Of a DNA stretch of 64,000 nucleotides, positions 1 through 10,900 are shown one piece after another. The stretch comes from Gambelia wislizenii (lineage: Eukaryota; Chordata; Lepidosauria; Squamata; Crotaphytidae). The stretch covers positions 234,689,809 to 234,753,808 of the forward strand of contig JAUMIR010000002.1 of NCBI GenBank assembly GCA_030847615.1, in the 5' to 3' direction. The first letter of the stretch is position 1; every line of letters starts with the position of its first letter. The notes beneath the pieces were generated by a model. That model ran no database searches and was not told the origin of the DNA. It saw only the letters and a program-made list of their open reading frames with translations. Position numbers and translations under genes: made by a program.

Positions 1-485
1 AATGGTTAAGATTTTGGATATTGACAAACTGGAACGTGGCTCCAGGAGGGCAGCCAAAATGGTGGAAGGTCTGGAAGCCATGCCCTATGAGGAGTGGCTT
101 AGGGAGCTGGGCATGTTTAGTCTGGGGAAGTGAAGGCTGGGAGATGACAGGATATCTCTGTTTAAATATTTGAAAGGTTGTCATATTAAGGATGGAGCAA
201 GCTTGTTTTCTGTGGCTCTAGAGACTAGGACATGGAGCAATGGACTCAGAAGACAGGAAAAGAGATTCCACCTAAACATTAGGAAGAACTTCCTGACAAT
301 AAGAGCTGTTCAGAAGTGGAATACACTGCCTGGGAGTGTGGTGGAGTCTCCTTCTTTGGAGGTTTTTAAACAGAGGCTGGATGGCCATCTGTCGGGATTG
401 CTTTGATTGTGTATTTCTGCATGGCAGAGTAGGGTTGGATTGGATGGTCATCATGGTCTCTTCCAACTCTACGATTCTATGATTG
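1..485 (+). mobile_element. CR1-like LINE, 3' end
   Basis: Translated pieces such as LNIRKNFLTIRAVQKWNTLP and the DNA text aggctggatggccatctg match the C-terminal reverse-transcriptase region and 3' end of CR1. The end carries the CR1 ATTCTATGATT signature. The copy is 5'-truncated or cut by the window edge and is broken by stops. Confidence 0.85.
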
Positions 486-635
486 TGAATAGGGGAAGGG
501 ACATAGTTGGATTGCGTCTTAGTTGGGTATGTGGGAAGGAAGCCTCCCTCAAGACTAAGGAAATAAAAATCTTTTGACTGATACACTATATGTGTCCTCG
601 AGAATAGCAGAGAAGTAGTCTTTGTCCTCATCTAT

Positions 636-1389
636 GGAATCAGACAAGGCTATAATTGCATGAGTAGGGTATCACAGTATTTTTTTATTAGTTATTTATA
701 CCTCGCTTATACCCACAAGGCTATCAAAGTGGCTTACAAATTGTTTTAAGCAATAGCAATTTACACATCTACACTGCATTAAGCAGTTTCCAATGTGTGT
801 TAGCTAATTGCCTCCACAACAAGCTGTGGTTACTTGTGTGTTCCAGCCACCAATAACACATCCCTTTTAATTGATGGGACAATCCACCAATAGCTCTCAA
901 TATCACTGTTTTCGTGGTATTGAAGAGTGTGAAGATATGCATACTGTTGTAATCACAAGATTACAGCATCGATGGATGGTCCTCTTTCCCCCTTCCCCAT
1001 TCCCAGCAAGAAAACTTCCGAGTGAGAATGTGAAAATGATCTACAGGACACTCTTTTAATGAACTGTCCTTTTTTTGTTTGCATGTTTTTAGGTTTGTTT
1101 AAGTGTTATCTGTTGATTTAGTTTGTAAATTAAGGGTGATGGGTTTTGGTTTTTTTTTTTTTAACTGAAGTGACATCTTCTTGTGAGAACGGCCAAAATC
1201 TCACCCATGCTAAATCACAGAAGTAAAATCCCATCCTTATACCGCTAGTAGTGGTCATGCAATAATTCCACAGCGGTAGTATTGCGCGATTACAGCAACA
1301 TGCGATAACAAGTATAATAATGCCACTATGTTTCTGCTTTCCTCAGTAGTGGAATTACAGAGTTTTTAGACACTAGTCTGATAAAGTCC
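636..1389 (-). mobile_element. Non-autonomous DNA element, 3-bp-duplication group, with SINE inside
   Basis: The right end reads agtctgataaagtcc, and the body is the reverse complement of the intact copy at 62671-63313 (shared segments include gatgggacaat and ctctcaatatcac). The left end, ggaatcagacaaggctataa, is slightly deleted. A SINE fragment interrupts it at about 668-838. Confidence 0.6.
668..838 (-). mobile_element. SINE fragment (same family as 2998-3268)
   Basis: The text is the reverse complement of the 3' half of the SINE at 2998-3268, including the tail region atttatacctcgcttatacc. It sits inside a DNA element, so it inserted later. Confidence 0.65.
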
Positions 1390-1674
1390 TACATCACAGC
1401 AATAGAAATGTTCTGATTTCTATGTATGGTTGTGAAACCTGGAGAGTGAAGAAAGCTGACAAGGAGAGAATCAACTCTTTTGAAATGTGGTGCTCAAGGA
1501 GTGTTATACAGATGCCATGGACTGCAAAAAAAAAAAAAAAAAAAAAAAAAAACAGTGCATGGGTGCTAGAGCAAACCAAGCTTGAATTTTCCCTAAAAGC
1601 CAAGATGACCGACCTAAGGCTATGTCATGAGGCAACATTAGAAAAGATTAGAAAAGATGATCATCTGATTAGAA

Positions 1675-1908
1675 AAGATGATAAGAGAGTCCACCTCAAC
1701 ATTAGGAGGAACTTTCTGCCAGGAAGAGCTATTTGGCAGTGGAACACACTCCCTCGGAGCATGGTAAGGTCTCCTTCCTTGGAGGTCTTTAAGCAGAGGC
1801 TGGATGGCCATCTGTCAGAGATGCTTTGATTGTGATTTCCTGCACGGCAGGGGGTTGGACTGGATGGCCCTTGTGGTCTCTTCCAACCCCATGATTCTAT
1901 GATTCTAT
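1675..1908 (+). mobile_element. CR1-like LINE 3' fragment inside BovB
   Basis: It matches the other CR1 copies (vhlNIRRNFLPGRAIWQWN...) and ends with the ATTCTATGATTCTATAA signature. The BovB reading resumes on its right side. Confidence 0.8.
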
Positions 1909-2029
1909 AATGAATAGCAAAGTGAGAGTCAGTAGGAAAAGAGGAAGACTGCATTGACAGTGGATAGACTCAGTCAATGAAGCCTCCACTCTGAGTCTGT
2001 AGGATCCGAGCAAGGCTGTTGATGACAAA

Positions 2030-2600
2030 GGACTTTCACAATCCATTTAAACGTTCTTTTGCCGGCATTAAAAAAAAAAGCAGTTTTATGCCAGCAAAAG
2101 AACGTTTCCCCCCGCACTTACCTTGTAACCCCAGCAAAGGCTCCTGGCAATAAAGAGGAAGTGAACGGAGCCCTGTTCACTTTTGAAATCTTGTATGATT
2201 TCATCGCAGGGGAAATTTAAAAATAAAAAGCAAAATAAATGTTAAAAAGTTAAGCAAACACATACACACACACACTAAAAAACCTCAAAGTAACCCAGGG
2301 AGGGTTAAAAAAAAAAAAAGAGCGAAACTTACCTGGATGTCCTGATCTGCCCTGGAAGTGTTTGCACTGGAGAGGGTATTGTTGGGGTAAGTCTGAGATT
2401 TAATGGAACAGAGGCATTGCATGCCGGCAATGCTGGCAAAGAAGTGGCGGGAAATCTATTGACAGCTTAAGCCATCAATTAAAAATGCCAGGTTTCAGGC
2501 TCTTTTTAACCGTGAAAGGGCGACATCATCTGATCCATGCACCCTTTTGTGGTTATGTGGTGTCGTGATGATGCCACATTTTGTCAGTCTGATAAAGTCC
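2030..2600. mobile_element. Non-autonomous DNA element in BovB, 3-bp duplication AAA
   Basis: The ends are GGACTTTCACAATCC and, at the right, GTCTGATAAAGTCC, with AAA at 2027-2029 and again at 2601-2603. The interior resembles 46546-47139. Removing it restores the BovB reading. Confidence 0.65.
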
Positions 2601-2997
2601 AAAGTGTCTTGGAGGTCTCTCATTCACAAGGTTGCCATAAGTCAAAGTTGATTTCATGGCAATTAACTACAAAAATGTGACTGCCCTTCTGAATTTGACC
2701 ATTAATATTGAACAAATTGACCACTGATATTGAACAAATGGATTATAGCAAAAAGAAGTCATGTGTAAACCTGCAGGGAAAAGCATTGAATGTTATGTAT
2801 AGTGCAGATTCAAACAGAATTGCATGATGTATGCATTTCCTCAAGCATTCCTGGTAAAGGGTAGCTCAAGCAGCCACCTAAGAACAAAGCTTCACAAATG
2901 CAACGTTGTCTGTATCAGATTTTGATTCCGACAGCTATTGCAAGCATTGGAACAGAGTCCTCTTCCAGCCCTCCCACAACTTCTTCTTGCTAATTCC

Positions 2998-3268
2998 TGT
3001 TCGTGGTTAAATGCCGGTACTGCAAGTCATCACATTGCAAGTTCAATTCCAGCAGGCTCCAAGGTTCACTCAGCCTTCCATCCTTTCGTAGGTTGGCAAA
3101 ATGAGTACCCAGCTTGTGGGGGCAATTAGCTAACACACATTGGAAACTGCTTAATGCAGTGTAGATGTGTCAAGTGCTATTGCTTAAAACAATTTGTAAG
3201 CCGCTCTGATAGCCTTGTGGCTGAAGAGCGGGGTATAAATAAATAAAAAAATAAAAAAATAAAAAAAA
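2998..3268 (+). mobile_element. tRNA-derived SINE with A-rich tail
   Basis: A B-box-like agttcaattccag lies at 3040-3052. The body, ccttccatcctttcgtagg, is followed by an (AAATAAAA)n tail. The 3' part recurs inverted at 668-838. Confidence 0.65.
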
Positions 3269-3520
3269 TGTTTCTTTTGATGCAGAGGAGAAAAAGAGGT
3301 TGCTGTGATTCCACTGTAATTGTCCTATTCTTCTGCTAGAAGAAGCCAGGCAGTGCCATGCTACAAGTTAGGAAGCAGCAATTATGGCATTGAAAGTACT
3401 GGGGTAGGGGAGCTGCATGGATACTTTTAGTAGTTGTCAAAACCAATTGCTGCTTCAGGCATCCAAAGGCTTCTATCTCCATGGAACCATGATTGCAAGC
3501 TGCTGTGTGAATTAAGTCTT

Positions 3521-3744
3521 AGCCTTATCGCACTACACTGTTATAGCACTATTATTCCACTTTAACTGCTCTGGCTGCCTCCTGTGGAATTTTGGGATTT
3601 GTAGTTCAGTGAGGCTTAAGAGCTATCTGGCTGAGAATGCGAAATGCCCTTCTCTAAACTGCAAATCCCAGGATCCCACAGGAGGCAGCCAGAGCACTTA
3701 AAGTGGAATAAAATAGTGCTATAATGGTGTAGTGTGATAAGGCC
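3521..3744. mobile_element. Foldback DNA element
   Basis: The left arm GCCTTATCGCACTACAC pairs with the right arm gtgtagtgtgataaggc. Inner arms ttccactttaa and ttaaagtggaa, then tgggatttgtagtt, also pair. The 224-base unit could fold into one long hairpin. The ends belong to the GGCC..TC.CACACTAC type also seen at 14791 and 19507. Confidence 0.7.
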
Positions 3745-4064
3745 AAAAACAGGTCTTTTCATTGTTTTCTCAGTGACGTCACAGTTCCAGCTCTCAAATT
3801 CTAGAAATTAACTGATTGCCCACCTCTTCCCCACTAACAGCCTTAAAGGAAGAGCTCCTGTGTGACACCTAAAGATTTAAAATTGCCTCTTTAATACCAG
3901 GATTTTAAAAAGCAGTGTGTAATAGCGCATGAAATGCAGCAGAGGCATACATGTCTGAAGTAGCAGGACCTTTATATATCTGGTCTGAGGGAGCAGGGAT
4001 TTTCCTATGTTCTTATGTGATTACAATATGGAATGGGAAGCAAAAAGTATCACACAGAATGTGA

Positions 4065-4109
4065 TTTATTTTATTTTTTGAGAGAGGAAAAGATTACTCC
4101 AGTTTTATT
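4065..4109 (-). terminator. Candidate poly(A) signals of the keratin gene
   Basis: On the minus strand AATAAA occurs at 4104-4109 and twice more, overlapping, at 4065-4075. These are the first such signals after the stop codon. They would give a 3' untranslated region of about 650-690 bases. Confidence 0.5.
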
Positions 4110-4747
4110 TTTATGATGTTTACATTTGTTTTTCTTCCAGAGAAAATAAGGTGGTTCATGAGACAAAGGAGAAAGAAAATGAGAGATAAAGGGGAGGCAA
4201 TTTCTGCATCAAAAATAGACAGTATGACATTTTCCTGGCTATTTGAGAACAGCCTTTTGCAACTGGGTGCCTTCTAGATAGGTCAGACCACAATGCCCAC
4301 CAGCACAAGGGCAATGTTCACCACACATCTACAGTGCTGTGGAAAATAGGAGTTGTAATCCAAGACATCTGGAAGGCAAGAGGATGCGGGGGGAAGGCTG
4401 GCTTAGAATTTCACTATCCAGGTTAACCCTGTTGTCAGCGAAACCAACTGCAGGGTTCTCCTTGATCTGAATGGAGCCAGCATCAGAATTTAGGTGGCCT
4501 CAGGCTGAGGGTGGGGACCTAGGCATGGTGTTTTGGAGAAAGATTATGCAGAATACAGTATAGGCATTTGAAGAATCACTGCTGGATTGTGGAGCCGGTT
4601 TGGTTGTTGGGAGACAATGAAACACACACTCCTTCCCAGTGTTTTCTTTCTTTCTCTGTTATGGGTGCGGGTAGATATCAGGGTATGGGGGAGACTGGTG
4701 ATGTATTTTCTTTGCTTCAGGCAGTGATAACCTTGGCTGTTTGGAGC
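4110..4747 (-). other. Probable keratin 3' untranslated region
   Basis: This stretch lies between the stop codon and the first AATAAA. I recognise no repeat or coding signal in it, which is notable in such a repeat-dense window and fits a transcribed 3' end under some constraint. Confidence 0.5.
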
Positions 4748-4935
4748 TTAGTTTCTGACGCTCCGCCTGGTTGTGCTTGTGGTCACACTGTATGCCGATT
4801 TCAAGCTGCCTGGGCCACCGCCAGAGGAAAAGCTGAGGCCTCCACTGCCCATTCCGCTCCCCAAGCTGATTCCTCCACCGTAGCCAAAGCCACCTCCACT
4901 GCCGTATGCAGCACCACCACTGGTGTTGAGCACAG
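4748..4935 (-). CDS. Keratin exon 9: glycine/serine tail and stop
   Basis: After acceptor TCTGGCAG the exon starts CT GTG CTC. It completes a Thr codon, then encodes [20 protein letters not shown], a Gly/Ser stretch, and the C-terminus [16 protein letters not shown] followed by a stop. The basic end resembles the tail ends of epidermal type II keratins. The tail has no cysteine, so it is not a hair or claw hard-keratin tail. Confidence 0.95.
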
Positions 4936-7900
4936 CTGCCAGACAGAAGAAACACCGTGTGTTTAGATGAAACATAAGGGCAACTTGGCCTTGTTCAGAA
5001 ATGCAATTGATTTCACTTGGCCTTAGAGACCTTATGTTGCCCAGTCTGAGATAGCACTACTGCATCCCCATTCATGGCATGATCCCTGATTGGCTGGGAT
5101 CAGTTCAGTAACTAATTCAAGAAGAAGAAGCAGCAACTGCAGTCAACGCAACAGTGAGAAGTCTAATTGTAATGAATCATATGCCATGCGTGTCAATCAC
5201 AACAAAGCACTGAATGGACACTTTCCCAAGGTTTCAGCAGGGGCTGCCTGCCCCAAAGCAGGAACCCATCAAAATCTAAACCTGTATTGGATCTGGAATA
5301 GCTGTAAAATTTCCTTTCTTAGGTTGCATTTAGTGGCCAGTTCAAAGCAAACAGGGTCTTTTTAATCAAAAGTGTGTGTGTATGTCTGTGTCATCTTTCC
5401 TGAGCTGGCTGAACTATGAATTCTGTCATTCTTGATCACTAGCCATGCTGGCAGGGTGTGATGGGAGTTTCGATCCAGTAACAACTAGAGTGCCACAGTT
5501 TCCTCACCCCCTCATTTTAGTTCAATTGATTGTTTTGTTTTTGGTGGTTTTAAGTTTATTTCTAAATGTTGTCTACAGGTTGAGTATCCCTTCTCTGATA
5601 TTGAGAACACAGCTGCACTGGGCAGGGCACGTTTCTAGGATGGAGGACCATCGTCTCCCAAAAATAGTACTCTACGGTGAACTCGCCACGGGTCAACGTA
5701 AGAGCGGCGCTCCAAAAAAGCGATACAAGGACTCCCTGAAACAACACCTCAGGTTTGGCCAAATGGATCACCAAGAATGGTCTGCCCTGGCCTTACATCA
5801 GGAGGCATGGAGATGCACTATCCACAATGCTTCAGCCTTATTTGAGAACTCACGCAAAACAAGTCTTGAAGAGAAACGACAACGCAGAAAGAATCACAAC
5901 CCGGAAACATCACCCAAGGAGACCTTCTGCTGTGCTTTCTGAACCAGACTTGTTTATCTCGGATTGACCTTTTTAGTCATCAGCGCACTTCCAGAAAGCA
6001 CGGGATGAGTCCTTCCTGAATCTTCGTTTGCTAAGAAAAGCCAGAGAGAGAGAGAGAGAGATCCCTTCTCTGAAAAACCAAAATTCTCCAAAATCCACAT
6101 GGATGGGTGAGATAGTGACACCTTCACTTTCTAATGGTTTAATCTACACAAACTTCGTTTCATACACAAAATTATTTAAAAAAATATTGTGTAGAAAATT
6201 ACCTCCAGGCTATGCATATAAAATGTATATATGAAACAAATTAATTTTGTGTTTAGAGTTAGGTCCCATCACCAAGATATCTCATTATGCATATGCAAAT
6301 ATTCTAAAATCTGAAAAAATATGAAATCCAAAACATTTTTGGTCACAAGCATTTTGGATAAGGGATATTCCACCTGTACCAAAGCTTAGCCCTTGGGTGG
6401 AGTCAGACTGAAAATTAATTTCATAAATAACCTTTATTCCAGAATTTGACAATACACGAGGAAGCCAACTGGTGTGGCAAAATTCAGTCTCCAGGTCACT
6501 GGCTGAACCACAGAGTGCTCTCAAGAATATAGAAGTCAGATATCCTTGTTATATATGTTGATCTCTCCCTCCCTTTCTCTTTCCCTCTCCACTGTATACA
6601 CATCTATCATGAGGGATAGCTTGACTCTTCCAGCCACACCCTGTCTTTCAGTGGTTTATATCTGTTGGGTTTCAGCGTGTTCTCTGAGGTTTACGGTAGA
6701 ACCACAGGGGATTCAAGAAACAAAAAGGAAACTTACTCATGCTCACAGAACCAGCTCCATCACCAGACAACCTATTGAGATAAAAAAATATTAAACAAAA
6801 TGAGGATTAGTTCATGCCCAGAGGATATACATTCACAAAAGAAACATTAAAGAACTCGGTTTGGGTATTAAATATTCAGAGGGTACAGCTGTGTGCCATT
6901 TGATAGTTGCTAATACCGTAATTAATGCATATATTCAAGCTCTAGGGGATACAAAGGAACCACCATGCTGGATCAGGCTATATGTCCATTTGGTCCCGCA
7001 GCTTGCTGTCTCTGATACTGACCAGCCCACAGAGCCCACAAGTGGAAAGTCAAGTTCAAGTCAAGAGTAAAACTGTCCTACCTTCTTTACAAATGGCTTG
7101 CCCAGACTTTTCCTAGAACTAGAACTTCAGTTGGCAAAAGTAAAAGTGAATGGGGACTTTCTGTACTGAGTCATACATTTAGCAGCAGTACAGTTTTGGC
7201 ACCATAATAACGGAGGTACTCTAATTTTAAAAAGAGCCATCTTGGTATAGTGGTTTGAGCACTGGACTATGACTGGAGACCAGGCTTCGAATACCTGCTC
7301 AGCCACGGACACCCACTGGGTGACCTTGGGCAACTCCAACTCTCAGAGAAAAGCAGAGGCAAACCCTCTCTGAACAAATCTTGCCACATAACACACAACA
7401 CTACAGGCACACAACACACAAGGCGCACAACAACCGATGTTAACTTTCTCAATAAAACCTGGACTGTGTTCTCAAAATGCTGCCAAGGGAAAGAGAGGCA
7501 GTGCCAGGTTGCTGAAACTGTTTTTGATTGGCAGGGGGAAGGGGCCTGAGGAGAGCAGGATATAGTGGGTCTTCTCTGTTTTCATGTACAATTTTTATAT
7601 CTGCCTATTAATGCTCAAATAATAAAGTGCCTAAGTTATTACACTCAATAGTGTCAGCATGAGTTTATCAGAATCAGACGTAAACTGGAATGCAAAAAAG
7701 GGTGAAATCTTAGAACGAGCAGTGGGTCAAAGTAAATAGAACACGTGTTTGGAATCTCATCCTTTTGACACTTGTGCAACTAGAAGACCTCAATTGATCT
7801 ACAAGGAGCACCTGGCTGATCTCCAGTGTAATATAACATGAGCTAGATTGTGGTGTCGCCTTGTGGCATCACTAAGGCTGGTGTCATCCCCTCCCCACAA

Positions 7901-10900
7901 CAGTGTCACTTGGTGTGGTTGGGCCTCTCTTCGCCCCCCTAGTGTTACCACTGCTGTCTCCGCAGGAGGGAGAAACATGCAGATAAAGCAGCTTCCATAT
8001 AGCTTTTCTTCCTAGCAAATGGATGAAAACTCCAAAGGAGAAAGATGAAGGAAGCAATCTTAATTGATCAAATTAAACCTGATGATCAATTCTTGTCAAA
8101 ACATGATGTTTATAATTGGAATTAATTGGTTGTCTGGTACAAATGGTGACTATTATTTTTTCTCTTGCCTGTGGTTTATAAACCCAGAATTTTAACACAT
8201 TCTTATCTGGGAGTGAAGCAGGTATTTCATGCCAAAATGTCACATGAGCCAATTGTGAACTGATGACCATTGTTTTAGTTTGGTTTGGGAATAATACAGT
8301 AAGTTTGTGCACTGCATTGCTTATATATAGACTTAAACAGGACAGCAGTTGGACAGTGGCCTCATGTCTTTTATTTGCTGTTTCTGGTGTGGGGGTGAGG
8401 AGGGTCAGCCCCTGCTCTCACCTACGTACCCCTGGTGTATGGGCACTGCTTAATGTTTAAGAAGGAAGGAACCAGGATTCAAGCAGCCCTTATGAGGATC
8501 TTGCCACCTGCCCCTTCTCCTTGCTTTTGGATGTGTGTGGAAATAGCAATCAGGGAAAGCCATGCTGTGCGATGTTCCTAATCATGTAGCTGTAGCCATA
8601 AACAGGAGAGAATGGTGCCAAATGGGGGTCCTTAAAGGAAGGATGGAGCCACATGGCCATGATTATCACAGGTTTCAGGGGATCATTTGCCCTCTCACAC
8701 CACTAATACCACTATCAGTTGACTGTCGCCTGATTAAAGATGTCTCAAGTCAATTCACCAATTCAAGTCAAGTGACTGATTAATTCTGTGAATAGGTAAA
8801 AGCAATAGTTCTAAGGGGGAAAGCGGGCTTCCTTAGGTTTTTTTTTTGTTTTTTTTTTAATGAGACATGCACCATTCTTGAAGGTACATCATCCATGAAG
8901 ATGTGTTCCCTCCTATTCGAATAACAAAGGTGTGAGTGCAAATGAATGATTCTTCTATGGTTACTGTCCCTGCCCTACAGAAAGCCTATGGAAAGAGATC
9001 ATTCTCTGCTTTACCTAATAAAACAGCACGACTTGCAGCAATGGTGGTGAGAAGATACATTTAAAGAGGAGGTAGGGTAGGGAAATGAATACACTCTGCT
9101 TTGTGGCTTAAATCCACCTGCTAGTCCCAACCAGAATAGATCCATTGAACCAGTGGGATTTATGTAAACATTGACTTGCTAGTCAGCAATTGATTCAATA
9201 GGTCTGCTCTTGGTGGAACTAGCAATTGGATTTGGGCATGTGTCTTTACGTGTGTCTTTTGTGTCTACATCTATATCAATATCTATATTGCATTAAATAG
9301 AGATAGATGTATCAGCCTCATATAGATACTGGTACATAGGCAAGATATAAATATATGTATACTGAACTAACTGGTTCATTACAAAACCAACCATGATTCA
9401 TTTAGTCAATTAGATATTGTAGCTCTAGTAAGTAGTAAGTAGGTGCAGTATAGTGCTTGAAGCATTGCATTCTGGCACTCACCGGCTCTCCTCTCCTTCC
9501 AGCAGCTTCCTGTAGGTGGCGATCTCAATATCCAGGGCCAGCTTGACGTTCATCAGCTCCTGGTACTCTCGCAGCTGGCGGGCCATCTCTTGCTTCGCTT
9601 TGTTGAGGGCAGCCTCCAGCTCCTCTAGTTTTGCCTTGGCATCTTTGACAGCCATTTCACCACGCTCCTCTGCCTCAGCAATGGCTGCTTCCAGTTTGGC
9701 ACGCTGGAAAGGCAAGGCATAGGATTATTCAGAATTTCACTCTAGCCTTCTCTCTGTCCTTGTGGGATGTACGGTGGGGAAGCATACAGCAAGGGTCACA
9801 TAGAAAATGATATGTCAGAGTGAAACCTAGGATGGAACTCTGTCATCTATATTTATATAAGCCAGGAGAGCTTTTTAAAATGGTGAAAACATTCAGTCAT
9901 GTGGTTTGCTTTGTTTTGATTGTGTATTCCTGCCTGGTAAGGGGTTAGACTGGATGGCCCTCATGGTCTCTTCCAACTCTAGAATCCTATGAACCTTCTT
10001 ACAATCTGACATAGTACTGTTTATGTCCAAGGATGGTTTCATCAAGTCATGATCATGAACTCATTGTTTGGACAGCCTCTGGTAAAGAAGAAAAGACCAT
10101 ACCTGTTGCTGTGTTTTACAACATGCCAAGCCATTCTCAGTTGTACTTTTTGACATTCCAATATTGATGAATTAGAACAACTGATCCAAAACATGAGAAT
10201 TCAGGGTCTACTCAGGGAGCAAAATGATGTGCCAAAATGCAGAGACTGTATAATATACTGTGCTAGTGCCACTTAATTCTAAAAGTGGGAGATGCCATCT
10301 TTCAATGTTCCCATGACATTAAAAAAAATCACCTCCCTGAAATGTAGCACATCAGAGAGGAAGGTTATAAACCACAATTTTGCATCCTATACAGGTTTTC
10401 TGTCTACAAGTAGTCTTCAGCCTAAGGGATCATCTACATAGGTCAGGATATGCCTCCCCGCTGGATCAGGGCCATTCTTCCCCTCGTTACAATCACCAAA
10501 TGGGAGGAAGTCCAGGTGGGCACACTAGCCCGTTGTTGCAGCCGCCACCATAGTCTCCCTCACTCTCTCTGAAGCTAGGAACCTGGTGCGCAACATGTGA
10601 CCAAGGCCCCCTGCATGTGACCAGCCTTGGTCACATGCTGCAGTACTCCCTCCTGTTGTGGCAGAGCAATGGCAGACCAGCAGCTGCAGTGATGGGCTGG
10701 CCTGCTGGGACGGGCTTCTGTGGTTGTGCAGCGCCTGATCCGTTTCTTCCTGGCTAAAACAGAGTTAACCAGGTATTTTTAAAAAAAGTTTTAATAGACA
10801 TTAGACTGTCTTCCCCATGTCTTAGCCCTGTCTTTGCCCCAGGGGGTCATGGGGACTGGCCAGGGGCAAAACAGGATAAATGCCCTGCTTTGTCAGGACT

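Larger units (their letters stand above)
1415..2685 (+). mobile_element. BovB/RTE-like LINE 3' region, twice interrupted
   Basis: The frame MYGCETWRVKKADKERINSF with FEMW and MPWTAKK is the conserved RTE/BovB reverse-transcriptase end. The 3' text, including gttgccataagtcaaagttg, resumes at 2604-2685. A CR1 piece (about 1675-1908) and a DNA element (2030-2600) split it. A 27-base A run lies at 1526-1552. Confidence 0.7.

Noticed and set aside
4568..4966. Plus-strand open frame over keratin exon 9
   Set aside because: Shadow of the glycine-rich tail; no homology recognised.
5445..5942. 165-codon frame resembling a gene
   Set aside because: It is the C-terminal part of a truncated LINE with a 13-base target duplication.
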